A stretch of 8,117 bases of DNA from Deltaproteobacteria bacterium (lineage in GTDB: Bacteria; Desulfobacterota; Desulfobulbia; Desulfobulbales; VMSU01), in assembly GCA_024274995.1 (NCBI GenBank), contig JAJSAA010000050.1:1-8117 (forward strand), written 5' to 3'. The notes below the pieces were generated by a model. The model was not told where the DNA came from and did not search any database. It worked only from the letters and a program-made list of their open reading frames with translations. The position numbers and the translations under genes were made by a program. Of this stretch, positions 1 through 6,608 are shown one piece after another. Each line of letters starts with the position of its first letter. Position 1 is the stretch's first letter.

Positions 1-1011
1 GTCGGCCTCAATTATGGCCTCTCCAGCCAAATTCATCAGCCGATCCATACCCTGGGCCGACACCCTTAAGCTCTGAGCCTTGTCTGTCGTTTCGCTCTCT
101 TTACTGCTCGGTATTTGCAAAGGAGCTGGTACTGGCCCAGCGGCGGTGATTCCAGAACCCTCATCACTTAGCCGCTTAATACAGGCCGCCACGACTTCCC
201 TGTTCTCCGTCAGCCATCGATCAACCTCAGCGACCCGGCTGTTGATCAGCGCCTGCAGCAGATCACAGGCTCCTAACAGAATATCAACGGTGGAATGTGA
301 CAGAGAGTTGGAGTTCGCCTGTATTCCGACCAGCACATCCTCCATGGCGTGGGTAAGACCGACAATATCATGCAACTCAATGATACGGGCCGCGCCCTTA
401 ATTGAATGAACTGCTCGCATGCCCTCGGTCAGTAACAGGCTGTCATGGGGATTACTCTCTAATTTAAGGATATTCTCACTTAGCATGGTTAAATGCTGAC
501 CGGCATCCTGCCGAAAGATATCAAAGAGATCCGCGGACAGGGGCGGCAACGGTTCCGGTTTTGGTTCAGCTGCCTGATTTTCAATTTCACCGTTAAAACT
601 CACCTTCAGCCCTTCCGCTTTCGTCTCCCCGCCAAGATTTTCAATCAACTGACTGATAATATTGCGCCGCTCTTTGACCTTGAGGCGCAGGCCGTCTCCC
701 GACAGACGGCTTAAAATATTTAATTCATCAACCGCGGCCTCAATAATATTCCAGGGAAGCACCGACCCCCATGGTCGTCGAAAAACATTCTCCAGGGCTT
801 GGGTCAGTTCAATAATCAAACTTAGATCAATTATCCGGGCGGCACCCTTGATTGAGTGCAATGCCCTTTGCATGGCACTGAAATCAGCCTGGGGATTAGC
901 ATTATTTTTCAGCAGATCCAATTGTTCGTTTAATATCTCACATTGATGGCCGCATTCCATCAGAAAAAGATCAAGAAGAGATATATCGTTTAAGTTCTCA
1001 GCGCCGCTCAT
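1..1011 (-). CDS. CheA-type chemosensory histidine kinase, WspE-like, N-terminal part with two HPt domains (partial, runs off left edge)
   Basis: Reverse-strand reading from ATG at 1011 is open to the window edge, giving 337 residues without a stop. Two histidine phosphotransfer (HPt) domains are visible. HPt1 has the motif HSIKGAARII with phospho-acceptor H52. HPt2 has the same motif with H202. A Pro/Glu-rich linker (about 138-157) separates them. At the edge, residues 317-337 include MDRLMNLAGEAIIEAD, which resembles the start of the CheA P3 dimerisation helix, so the ATPase, CheW-like and any receiver domains lie outside. CheA autophosphorylates under receptor control and passes phosphate to response regulators. 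The start is supported by AGGA seven bases upstream and by an ATGA overlap with the preceding CheW gene. As fifth gene after receptor, CheW, CheR and CheW it occupies the wspE position. Kinase identity is firm; the Wsp label rests on gene order and motifs. Confidence 0.9.
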   Translation of the reverse strand, partial: MSGAENLNDISLLDLFLMECGHQCEILNEQLDLLKNNANPQADFSAMQRALHSIKGAARIIDLSLIIELTQALENVFRRPWGSVLPWNIIEAAVDELNILSRLSGDGLRLKVKERRNIISQLIENLGGETKAEGLKVSFNGEIENQAAEPKPEPLPPLSADLFDIFRQDAGQHLTMLSENILKLESNPHDSLLLTEGMRAVHSIKGAARIIELHDIVGLTHAMEDVLVGIQANSNSLSHSTVDILLGACDLLQALINSRVAEVDRWLTENREVVAACIKRLSDEGSGITAAGPVPAPLQIPSSKESETTDKAQSLRVSAQGMDRLMNLAGEAIIEAD

Positions 1012-1673
1012 GCCAGATTCCTGATCAAAATACGAAAAAGCAAGACATCATCCAGAAGGCCTATTTCCTTGCCATCATAATGGAGAATACCCTTGGTATA
1101 AACGGCCTTGGAACCGGATATGGTAATGGGCAGGGGCAAAATATCGTCCTGCTCATACTGTACCGGCCCCAGAACCTCACTCACCGGGAAAACCACACTC
1201 CGCCCTCCCTTAACCACCACAACGAGGCGCTCCGGTGAAGCCGCCCTCGGGGGCTGAGAAGCGGGTTCCAGACGCAGCACCCCGCCCACGGATACACATA
1301 TTTCAAGACGGCCCCGGACATTAACAATCCCCCTGAATATGCGGCTGCTCTTGTGAGGTATGGAATGTATGGGGCCCATATTCACCACCTCGTTAATCAA
1401 AGAGGCCCGCAGCCCCAGCCATTCATATCCCGCCCTGAAGACAAAGGTGGTTTTACCATGTTTTGACGGCCTGACAATTGGCTGCTCATATTCCTCAGTA
1501 AGCTGGGCCTGATATTCATCCGGCAGAGGCCGGTCAAGGAGGAGACGAGCCGCGGCAATAAAATGCGGACAGTTGCGACAGAGAGATAACTCCGTTAAGC
1601 GTTGACAGCGGATTTTTTTATCCGCCCGCTCGCCAATGCGGTTCCAGCAGTCATCTATATCGAATTCAGGCAT
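1008..1673 (-). CDS. CheW-domain coupling protein with N-terminal four-cysteine module, WspD-like
   Basis: 221 residues. The C-terminal two thirds (about 73-215) is a CheW fold: FVFRAGYEWLGLRASLINEVV, then SRIFRGIVNVRGRLEICVSVGGVL (matching the usual GliNlRG.ilpvvdl stretch), then VVVVKGGRSVVFPVSEVLG. CheW proteins bridge receptors and CheA in cytoplasmic arrays. The first 40 residues are a separate module with C9-W10, C23, C32 and C35 (CRNCPHF), a layout I recall as typical of WspD proteins and some other CheW homologues; four cysteines in this spacing could bind a metal or cluster, but that is inference. The gene begins three bases after the CheR stop and its TGA overlaps the CheA ATG. Being the second CheW of the operon, it may serve a different receptor or kinase contact than the first. 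No strong Shine-Dalgarno site is evident before the ATG, so coupled translation is likely. Confidence 0.9.
   Translation of the reverse strand: MPEFDIDDCWNRIGERADKKIRCQRLTELSLCRNCPHFIAAARLLLDRPLPDEYQAQLTEEYEQPIVRPSKHGKTTFVFRAGYEWLGLRASLINEVVNMGPIHSIPHKSSRIFRGIVNVRGRLEICVSVGGVLRLEPASQPPRAASPERLVVVVKGGRSVVFPVSEVLGPVQYEQDDILPLPITISGSKAVYTKGILHYDGKEIGLLDDVLLFRILIRNLA
1019..1022 (-). promoter_or_regulatory. Ribosome binding site of the cheA/wspE-like gene
   Basis: AGGA on the minus strand, seven bases before the ATG at 1011 and inside the 3' end of the upstream CheW gene. It supports choosing this start and suggests translational coupling at the ATGA junction. Confidence 0.55.
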
Positions 1674-1676
1674 ATC

Positions 1677-2882
1677 TCACTCACTAACCTTCCCGGCGGA
1701 CTGCTTCCGGGCCGCGACCCGCCCCGCCCGCTGTTTAAAAACCCGGTAATTATTATCATCTCCAAGCCCCTTGTAAAGAAGGGCTAACATGTCAATAGCC
1801 CTAACAAGATTGGGATCAAGATATACGACCTTCTTCAGCATACGAATGGCTAACCGGGGTTCATCCATATCCGTTAGAATCATCCCCATAAGGAGATAGG
1901 CCTCCTTATCCAGGCCGTGCCGACGGATATACTGCTCACAACACTCCATGGCCTCCTCATGCTGGCCGGCATCGGCCAGATCTCGAACGACATCTAATTC
2001 CGTGGATAATAAAGGCTGAACCGGCAGAGGAGGCGGGAAAACCTGCCAGTTATAATCAGCCGGATCAGGTTTAGAGACAGCGGCACTCCTCCTGGTCAGG
2101 GCAAAGGCCTTTGGATAGGGAGCCGGGATAAACACGCTGTCGGCAAAGGCCCCCGGTTCGGCATGACCCGTAAAGATCAGGCCCTCATCAACCAGCAGGT
2201 TATCCAGGATTGACACCACCAGCTTTTGATTATCCTTATCAAGATAAATTAATAAATTACGGCAGAATATAATATCATATCGATTGTTTAAAATAGGAAG
2301 ACTGGCATCTAAAATATTAGCCCTGAGAAAATTAACCGGGTGCTTTATGTATTTGGCAATCACATAACCGGCCTTGGTTTTTTGAAAATATTTCCGTTGA
2401 AAAAAATTATCGCAGCCCCGAAAGGAATTACGGCCGTAAATACCCCGGCGAGCCAGGCGCAAAGCCCGATAGCTGATATCTATGGCATCAATTTTGAACA
2501 ATGGGCCATTAACCCCGGCCTCCAGCAGGGCAATAGCGATGGAATATGGTTCCTCACCGCTGGCGCAGGGCATGCTTAATATCTTTAAGCATGAACCACG
2601 CCCCCTCTTTAGCCAATTACGGGCATAACGCTGCAAAACCAGAAATGGCGTATTATCCCGGAAGAACCAGGTCTCATTAACCGCTACCTCATCAATTAAT
2701 TCATTTAATTCCGCCGCGCTGCCGTCGGTCAGTTCATAGTATTGCCGCCTCTCTTTGATATCAAGAACCCGCATCCGCCGGGCAACTGCGTTGCGGAGAG
2801 AATTATGACCCACGGTCTGCAAATCAATCCCCATGGCCCGCCGTAATTTATCCTCCAGACTGTTATGACTACTTTCCGTCAT
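1677..2882 (-). CDS. CheR-type chemoreceptor methyltransferase with C-terminal TPR-like tail, WspC-like
   Basis: 401 residues. An N-terminal CheR helical domain (about 8-80) contains the family motif VNETWFFRD (68-76). The S-adenosylmethionine-binding Rossmann domain (about 98-262) shows LSMPCASGEEPYSIAI (a CheR motif I region), the acidic-end strand IDAIDIS (131-137), FLRANILDA and YDIIFCRNLLIYLD (202-215), then GLIFTGHAE. These match CheR, which methylates glutamates on receptors. After a proline-rich linker (about 270-292) residues 295-385 form helical pairs of TPR type (AYLLMGMILTDMDEPRLAIRMLKKVVYLDPN). CheR proteins of the WspC group carry such TPRs, in place of pentapeptide tethering. 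The ATG overlaps the TGA of the upstream CheW gene (ATGA) and the stop is three bases before the next gene. The adjacent receptor lacks a C-terminal NWETF-like tether, which fits a tether-independent methyltransferase. Confidence 0.92.
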   Translation of the reverse strand: MTESSHNSLEDKLRRAMGIDLQTVGHNSLRNAVARRMRVLDIKERRQYYELTDGSAAELNELIDEVAVNETWFFRDNTPFLVLQRYARNWLKRGRGSCLKILSMPCASGEEPYSIAIALLEAGVNGPLFKIDAIDISYRALRLARRGIYGRNSFRGCDNFFQRKYFQKTKAGYVIAKYIKHPVNFLRANILDASLPILNNRYDIIFCRNLLIYLDKDNQKLVVSILDNLLVDEGLIFTGHAEPGAFADSVFIPAPYPKAFALTRRSAAVSKPDPADYNWQVFPPPLPVQPLLSTELDVVRDLADAGQHEEAMECCEQYIRRHGLDKEAYLLMGMILTDMDEPRLAIRMLKKVVYLDPNLVRAIDMLALLYKGLGDDNNYRVFKQRAGRVAARKQSAGKVSE

Positions 2883-3349
2883 GGCAGCAGATCCAGCCGA
2901 TCACCAAGAATGGCCAGGATTTCAACCTGGGGATCAAACCACTGCACCAGCTCCCGGCCCACGAGGTTGGCATCTAAGTAATGTTTGGCCTTTAATTCCC
3001 CCGCCCCGCGCTGGAGACAGGCCTCCAACAATTCCTCCGCCACCACAACCGTTTCGGTGACCTTCTCCGCCAGCAGCCCCAGACGTCTCTCCCGGCTACC
3101 AGAAGTACGCTCATCCTGGTAATTAATGACAATAATTCTGCTGCTCAGGCTTTGGCGGCAGAGAGAACCAGCAAGATGCCTGCACAAATCCAGAACCGGT
3201 AGCGGCCGGCCCCGATAATTTATCAAGCCGCTTATCTCTTCGCACCGGGGTGAGGCCTCCTGTAAGCGCAGGAAAGGCAAAATTTCCACCACGGCATGGC
3301 AGGAAAGAGCAAAACGCTCTACCCCTATATTGAATAAGACCAGCAGCAT
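2879..3349 (-). CDS. CheW-domain coupling protein, WspB-like
   Basis: 156 residues forming a single CheW domain with almost no extra sequence: LVLFNIGVERFALSCHAVVEILPF at the N-terminus, then ISGLINYRGRPLPVLDLCRHL (around 39-59), RIIVINYQDE and RRLGLLAEKVTETVVV. The strand-loop pattern and the GLINYRGRPLPVLDL motif are diagnostic for CheW, the adaptor joining receptor tips to CheA. The opening MLLVLF and GLINYRGRPLPVLDL are in the style of WspB. The ATG lies two bases after the receptor stop codon (TGA-AA-ATG) and the TGA overlaps the CheR start, so translation is probably coupled on both sides. The C-terminal 40 residues (LDANLVGRELVQWFDPQVEILAILGDRL) continue the fold. The family call is firm; the pairing with the receptor just upstream is inferred from gene order. 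Confidence 0.88.
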   Translation of the reverse strand: MLLVLFNIGVERFALSCHAVVEILPFLRLQEASPRCEEISGLINYRGRPLPVLDLCRHLAGSLCRQSLSSRIIVINYQDERTSGSRERRLGLLAEKVTETVVVAEELLEACLQRGAGELKAKHYLDANLVGRELVQWFDPQVEILAILGDRLDLLP

Positions 3350-3351
3350 TT

Positions 3352-5001
3352 TCAGAAGACAGGCGGATCTGACGACGGAGAACCGCCCTTGAGATTGAAT
3401 TGCGACACACTGTTACGCAGGGTATCGGTGGCCATACTTAACTGGTCAATGGCCGAGCTGCTCTGCCCCACCGTCTCGGCAATCTGCTGAGCCGCCTCAT
3501 TCAACTGGCTCACTGCCTCGCTGATCTGTTTAGCTCCCATGAACTGGGCCTCAATCCCCTCATTCACCATCTCAATGGGAGGCCGCAGGGCCTCAACCTG
3601 ACTGATGACCTCCGATATCTGGTTGGAGCTTATCTGGATATCGGAGAAACCACGATGGACATTATCAGCAAATTTTTCGATACTCATTACCCCGCTGTTA
3701 ACCGCCGCCTGTACCTCATTTACCGTCTGCTCTATATCAAAGGTGGCCACCGCCGTCTGATCGGCCAGCCGTCTGATCTCCGAGGATACCACCGAGAAAC
3801 CGGCACCATACTCACCCGCCTTTTCCGCCTCGATGGCGGCGTTTAAAGAAAGGAGATTGGTCTGATCGGCAATTTTGTTAATAGTCTTGGTAATCAAGGC
3901 AATATTATCGGCCTTGTCATTCAGGATGGAGAGCTTGCCGACAATGGAGTTCACGGCATTCTCCATCTTCTTCATAATTCGATTAATATTCTGCAGCCGT
4001 TTATGGCTTTGCGAGGCGGCCATGGTGGTGTTGTGTACCATATCCGTGACCTTGGACATGGTATCCATAAGATTTTCCGAGGTGGCGGCAATCTCCGTGG
4101 TAGAGGCGGCAATCTCGTTTGAGGTGGCGGCGTGCTCGTTTACCGTGGCCTCCTGCTGTTTGGCCGAGGCGGCAATCTCGGTAATAGAGCTTGTCACCTG
4201 AATGCCAGACTTTTCCACAGTGGTAATCAAGCCGCCCAGGTCATCCATCGTTTTGTTAAACCCTTTGATCAATATCCCGAATTCATCATCACGGTCATAG
4301 GACAGGCGATGGCTGAAATCACCATTCATCAACTTCTTCACGGCCCGGGCTATCTCAGCTAATGGTTTATTAATGCTGCTGATAAGCATAAAAATCATAA
4401 TCCCGGCAATCACGGCACCAAGGATTAACGACAGAATAAATACATTACGAGCCCACTGATAATGGCGCTGGGACTTTTGATACTGCCCCTCCATGGCCGC
4501 CAGCCTGTTTTGCGTCAGACTCTCCGTTACCTCAGAATAGCGGTCAGCCAACGGAACCAGAACCTTATCCGAGAAGACATCCAGTTTAGCACGATCCTGA
4601 TCCTGCAGGATAACGGACAGACGGTCAAGGGCCTGTTTTGAAAGATTGGTTAGAGGAATAAGCCCCTTAACCCAATCAGCATCCGTTATTTTGATTTGCC
4701 GCAGGGAACGCCAGCGTTTATTCATCTCGTGAACGCTTTCATTGACCCTTGTCAGGCATTGAACCCAGCCTATCTGTTTAAAAAGCAACTGATCAACGGG
4801 CCGCACCAGACCGTTATGGGCGAGGATATCTAAAGCCCGCAGGTCGTTCAAGGGGCTAATCTCATACTTGTAAACTGAGGACAAAACAAGATTATTGTCC
4901 CGCATCCCCTTCAGCCCCATGAGCCCGGTACCCAAGGCAAAACTTAACAATAGACAGGTGACGATAATAAGACGACTGCTGACGCTGATAGATTTGAACA
5001 T
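3352..5001 (-). CDS. Methyl-accepting chemotaxis-type receptor, WspA-like
   Basis: 549 residues. The N-terminus has a transmembrane helix at about 11-30, a periplasmic helical segment at about 31-185 consistent with a four-helix-bundle sensor, a second transmembrane helix at about 187-209 (NVFILSLILGAVIAGIMIFML), a HAMP domain at about 210-262, and a long cytoplasmic coiled coil. The signalling hairpin tip is at about 375-408 (IADQTNLLSLNAAIEAEKAG), followed by EIRRLADQTAVATFDIEQ. This tip and the following stretch closely resemble WspA of pseudomonads as I recall it. Such receptors control CheA activity at the membrane; WspA responds to surface contact or envelope stress. The protein ends SSDPPVF with no NWETF-like CheR tether. 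It is the first gene of the operon, preceded by a strong ribosome site (GAGGTGG) and a candidate promoter. Receptor identity is certain; ligand or stimulus is unknown. Confidence 0.95.
   Translation of the reverse strand: MFKSISVSSRLIIVTCLLLSFALGTGLMGLKGMRDNNLVLSSVYKYEISPLNDLRALDILAHNGLVRPVDQLLFKQIGWVQCLTRVNESVHEMNKRWRSLRQIKITDADWVKGLIPLTNLSKQALDRLSVILQDQDRAKLDVFSDKVLVPLADRYSEVTESLTQNRLAAMEGQYQKSQRHYQWARNVFILSLILGAVIAGIMIFMLISSINKPLAEIARAVKKLMNGDFSHRLSYDRDDEFGILIKGFNKTMDDLGGLITTVEKSGIQVTSSITEIAASAKQQEATVNEHAATSNEIAASTTEIAATSENLMDTMSKVTDMVHNTTMAASQSHKRLQNINRIMKKMENAVNSIVGKLSILNDKADNIALITKTINKIADQTNLLSLNAAIEAEKAGEYGAGFSVVSSEIRRLADQTAVATFDIEQTVNEVQAAVNSGVMSIEKFADNVHRGFSDIQISSNQISEVISQVEALRPPIEMVNEGIEAQFMGAKQISEAVSQLNEAAQQIAETVGQSSSAIDQLSMATDTLRNSVSQFNLKGGSPSSDPPVF
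4084..4179 (-). repeat. Heptad-register repeat inside the receptor coiled coil
   Basis: The 12-mer GGCGGCAATCTC (plus strand) occurs at 4084-4095, 4105-4116 and 4168-4179. The spacings are 21 and 63 bases, that is one and three heptads of codons. It encodes the recurring EIAA steps of the receptor coiled coil (around residues 275-305), where Ala/Ser/Glu-rich heptads are expected and where methylation sites of such receptors often lie. Confidence 0.7.
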
Positions 5002-5008
5002 TATAAGA

Positions 5009-5015
5009 CCACCTC
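5009..5015 (-). promoter_or_regulatory. Strong ribosome binding site of the receptor gene
   Basis: GAGGTGG on the minus strand, seven bases before the ATG at 5001. It is the best Shine-Dalgarno match in the minus-strand operon, consistent with this being its first gene and confirming the start. Confidence 0.75.
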
Positions 5016-5076
5016 GTTATTAAAAAAGAACACCGCTGACCACGGACGAGAACCAGGCCGCTGCCTCAATTACCAA

Positions 5077-5106
5077 ATTATATGAATAGAAAGGGGGAAA
5101 TAGCAA
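5077..5106 (-). promoter_or_regulatory. Candidate sigma70-type promoter of the Wsp-like operon
   Basis: On the minus strand TTGCTA (5106-5101) is followed after 18 bases by a perfect TATAAT (5082-5077). Transcription would start near 5070, leaving a leader of roughly 65-70 bases before the receptor ATG. The rest of the 187-base gap (5002-5188) shows no clear hairpin terminator for mscS, so read-through from mscS cannot be excluded. The call rests on consensus match and position only. Confidence 0.5.
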
Positions 5107-5188
5107 GGATAGATATACTTTTCACCCCGCGCCCACCGTATACCGATCAAATAGGGCTAACCTGGAGGACTGCTGAGCGGTAGTTGCC

Positions 5189-6241
5189 TCAATTTATTAG
5201 ATGAACATCCAGCTGCGGAAAAGGAATGCTGATTCCGGCTTCAACCAAGGCTTTATAAATGGCGGTTAGAAGTTCATGAGCCGCCCTCCCCTTGTCGCGG
5301 GGGTTATCCACCCAGCAGAGTAGCTCAAAATCAAGAGAGGACGGCCCCATTGACCTGAATCGTACCCGCGATTCAACGTCAGGCGCCCTGCTCACCAATG
5401 AACTTTTGGCGGCCACACCTAACAAAAGCTCTCCCACTATCTCCGGACTGCTACCATAGGCCACTCCCACCGGGATTTTTATTCTGAATCTGGGGATGGG
5501 GGCGCTCTCATTAATGACTTTGGTATTGGCCAGAATGGAATTAGGAATAGTAATCAGAATATCATCACGGGTCTTAATCCGGGTAGAGCGCATCCCGACC
5601 TCCATCACTTCACCCCGCTCCCCGCTGTCAAGAACGATATAATCCCCCTCCTTGAATATATTATCCATGAAGATACTTAATCCGCCAAAAAAATTGGAGA
5701 GGGAATCCTTGGCAGCCATAGCCACGGCTATACCCGCAATTCCCGCCGAGGCGAAAAACGGGGTCAGATCCACCTGCCAGACCCCGAGGAGCCAGGCCAC
5801 CGCAAAGATGACGAGAAAAATCCTCAATATTTTGGTAATAATATTAAAAGCAGTAGCTGGAATCTGGCGGCGCAGCAAGGTTTCCAGTGTTTTCTGGCGC
5901 AGAGTCAGCCGAATAATTTTCAGGGCGGTAACCGACCAGATAACCACAATGACAGATTTGGCGGCACCCGGCAGCACTATCTCCCAGGGCGGCGGCAGGG
6001 GAGCAATGGAGACGGCATGCAAAATACCAAGGCAGAACACCGTCCAGTAAACCGGGCTGTGGATAATCCCCAGAATCTCATCGTCAAGTTCCATCCTTGA
6101 CAATTTCACCAGTCGTCCTAATACCCGGTTGATAAAAACATCAACCGCCTTGGCTAATAAGGCGTAACAGGCCAGGATGATAAATCTCTTAATTATGATA
6201 TCATGCTGAGTAAAGACAGGAAGCCAGTCATTTATGTTCAT
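5189..6241 (-). CDS. MscS-family small-conductance mechanosensitive channel
   Basis: 350 residues from the ATG at 6241. About five hydrophobic segments are visible (near 19-37, 62-80, 92-112, 137-155, 160-177). The last is the pore helix, Gly/Ala-rich (FFASAGIAGIAVAMAAKDSL), followed by SNFFGGLSIFMDNIFKEGDYIVL and GEVMEVGMRSTRIKTRDDILITIPNSILA, the hallmark beta-domain of MscS channels. The C-terminal alpha/beta domain includes RIKIPVGVAYGSSPEIV and ends FPQLDVHL. These channels open under membrane tension and release solutes on hypo-osmotic shock. An in-frame TTG at 6280 would add 13 residues, but the ATG has CAGGT seven bases upstream, so the ATG is preferred. The gene is divergent from tatA and lies 187 bases upstream of the Wsp-like operon on the same strand. 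It has more membrane helices than the three of E. coli MscS, which is common in this superfamily. Confidence 0.9.
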   Translation of the reverse strand: MNINDWLPVFTQHDIIIKRFIILACYALLAKAVDVFINRVLGRLVKLSRMELDDEILGIIHSPVYWTVFCLGILHAVSIAPLPPPWEIVLPGAAKSVIVVIWSVTALKIIRLTLRQKTLETLLRRQIPATAFNIITKILRIFLVIFAVAWLLGVWQVDLTPFFASAGIAGIAVAMAAKDSLSNFFGGLSIFMDNIFKEGDYIVLDSGERGEVMEVGMRSTRIKTRDDILITIPNSILANTKVINESAPIPRFRIKIPVGVAYGSSPEIVGELLLGVAAKSSLVSRAPDVESRVRFRSMGPSSLDFELLCWVDNPRDKGRAAHELLTAIYKALVEAGISIPFPQLDVHLIN

Positions 6242-6248
6242 TTCTTTT

Positions 6249-6253
6249 ACCTG
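6249..6253 (-). promoter_or_regulatory. Ribosome binding site deciding the mscS start
   Basis: CAGGT on the minus strand, seven bases before the ATG at 6241. The alternative TTG at 6280 has only AGG about 11 bases upstream, so this site favours the shorter 350-residue protein. Confidence 0.5.
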
Positions 6254-6287
6254 AATAATTACCTTTTTTATTTCTATCAATTTAACA

Positions 6288-6316
6288 TTGCCTAAACAGA
6301 CAATTGTGGCTATTAT
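6288..6316 (+). promoter_or_regulatory. Candidate promoter of the tatA pair
   Basis: TTGCCT (6288-6293) and TATTAT (6311-6316) are separated by 17 bases, giving a start near 6323 and a leader of about 60 bases before the first tatA. The -10 overlaps the divergent mscS -10 candidate in five of six positions. Confidence 0.45.
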
Positions 6317-6340
6317 TGCATAAACTGATTAGTGGGTAAA
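6312..6340 (-). promoter_or_regulatory. Candidate mscS promoter
   Basis: On the minus strand TTTACC (6340-6335) and AATAAT (6317-6312) are separated by 17 bases. Each box matches the sigma70 consensus in four or five of six positions. The -10 box lies on almost the same bases as the candidate tatA -10 on the other strand. Support is consensus and position only. Confidence 0.4.
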
Positions 6341-6372
6341 GGGTTGATCAACAATAAAAACAGTACATAACC

Positions 6373-6377
6373 AGGGG
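6373..6377 (+). promoter_or_regulatory. Ribosome binding site of the first tatA
   Basis: AGGGG eight bases before the ATG at 6386, supporting that start. Confidence 0.6.
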
Positions 6378-6385
6378 AATGTAAT

Positions 6386-6571
6386 ATGTTTGGACTCGGC
6401 ATGCCGGAATTATTAGTAATCCTGGTTATTATAGTCATAATATTCGGGGCCGGAAAACTACCTGAAATCGGCTCCGGAATCGGTAAGGGCATCAAAAACT
6501 TTAAAGATGCCACCAAGAAGGATGATAAACCCGACAAGATAGAAGACAACGAACCAGAACACAAGGCCTGA
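6386..6571 (+). CDS. tatA: TatA/E-type twin-arginine translocase subunit (first copy)
   Basis: 61 residues. The protein opens MFGLGMPELLVIL, with a single short transmembrane helix at about 6-21 (PELLVILVIIVIIFG), the FG hinge motif of TatA (FGAGKLPEIG, about 20-29), an amphipathic helix (GIGKGIKNFKDA) and a short charged tail rich in Lys, Asp and Glu. TatA polymerises to form the protein-conducting part of the Tat system, which exports folded, often cofactor-bearing proteins bearing RR signal peptides. The FG rather than GP motif at the hinge argues for TatA/E rather than TatB. Length is at the short end for the family. It sits 37 bases before a second tatA and probably shares its transcript; no tatB or tatC is in the window. 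Confidence 0.93.
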   Translation: MFGLGMPELLVILVIIVIIFGAGKLPEIGSGIGKGIKNFKDATKKDDKPDKIEDNEPEHKA

Positions 6572-6593
6572 GCTTTTCTCAGACCAAAAAGAT

Positions 6594-6599
6594 AAGGAG
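6594..6599 (+). promoter_or_regulatory. Ribosome binding site of the second tatA
   Basis: AAGGAG nine bases before the ATG at 6609, in the 37-base gap between the two tatA genes. No terminator is visible in that gap, so the genes are likely co-transcribed. Confidence 0.7.
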
Positions 6600-6608
6600 C
6601 AACAAGCT

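Noticed and set aside
80..946. Plus-strand open frames opposite the CheA gene, two of them sharing the peptide RAAPLIE
   Set aside because: They are antisense shadows. The shared peptide is the complement of the two HPt HSIKGAARII motifs, not a repeat of its own.
3123..3410. Second minus-strand frame overlapping the first CheW and the receptor end
   Set aside because: Out of frame with both recognised proteins, no domain resemblance.
5107..5188. Possible rho-independent terminator after mscS
   Set aside because: No stem of useful length followed by a T-run was found on the minus strand.
6242..6280. Extended mscS start at TTG 6280
   Set aside because: Rare start codon with a poorly spaced AGG; the in-frame ATG at 6241 has CAGGT at good spacing. 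Left open as a weak alternative.
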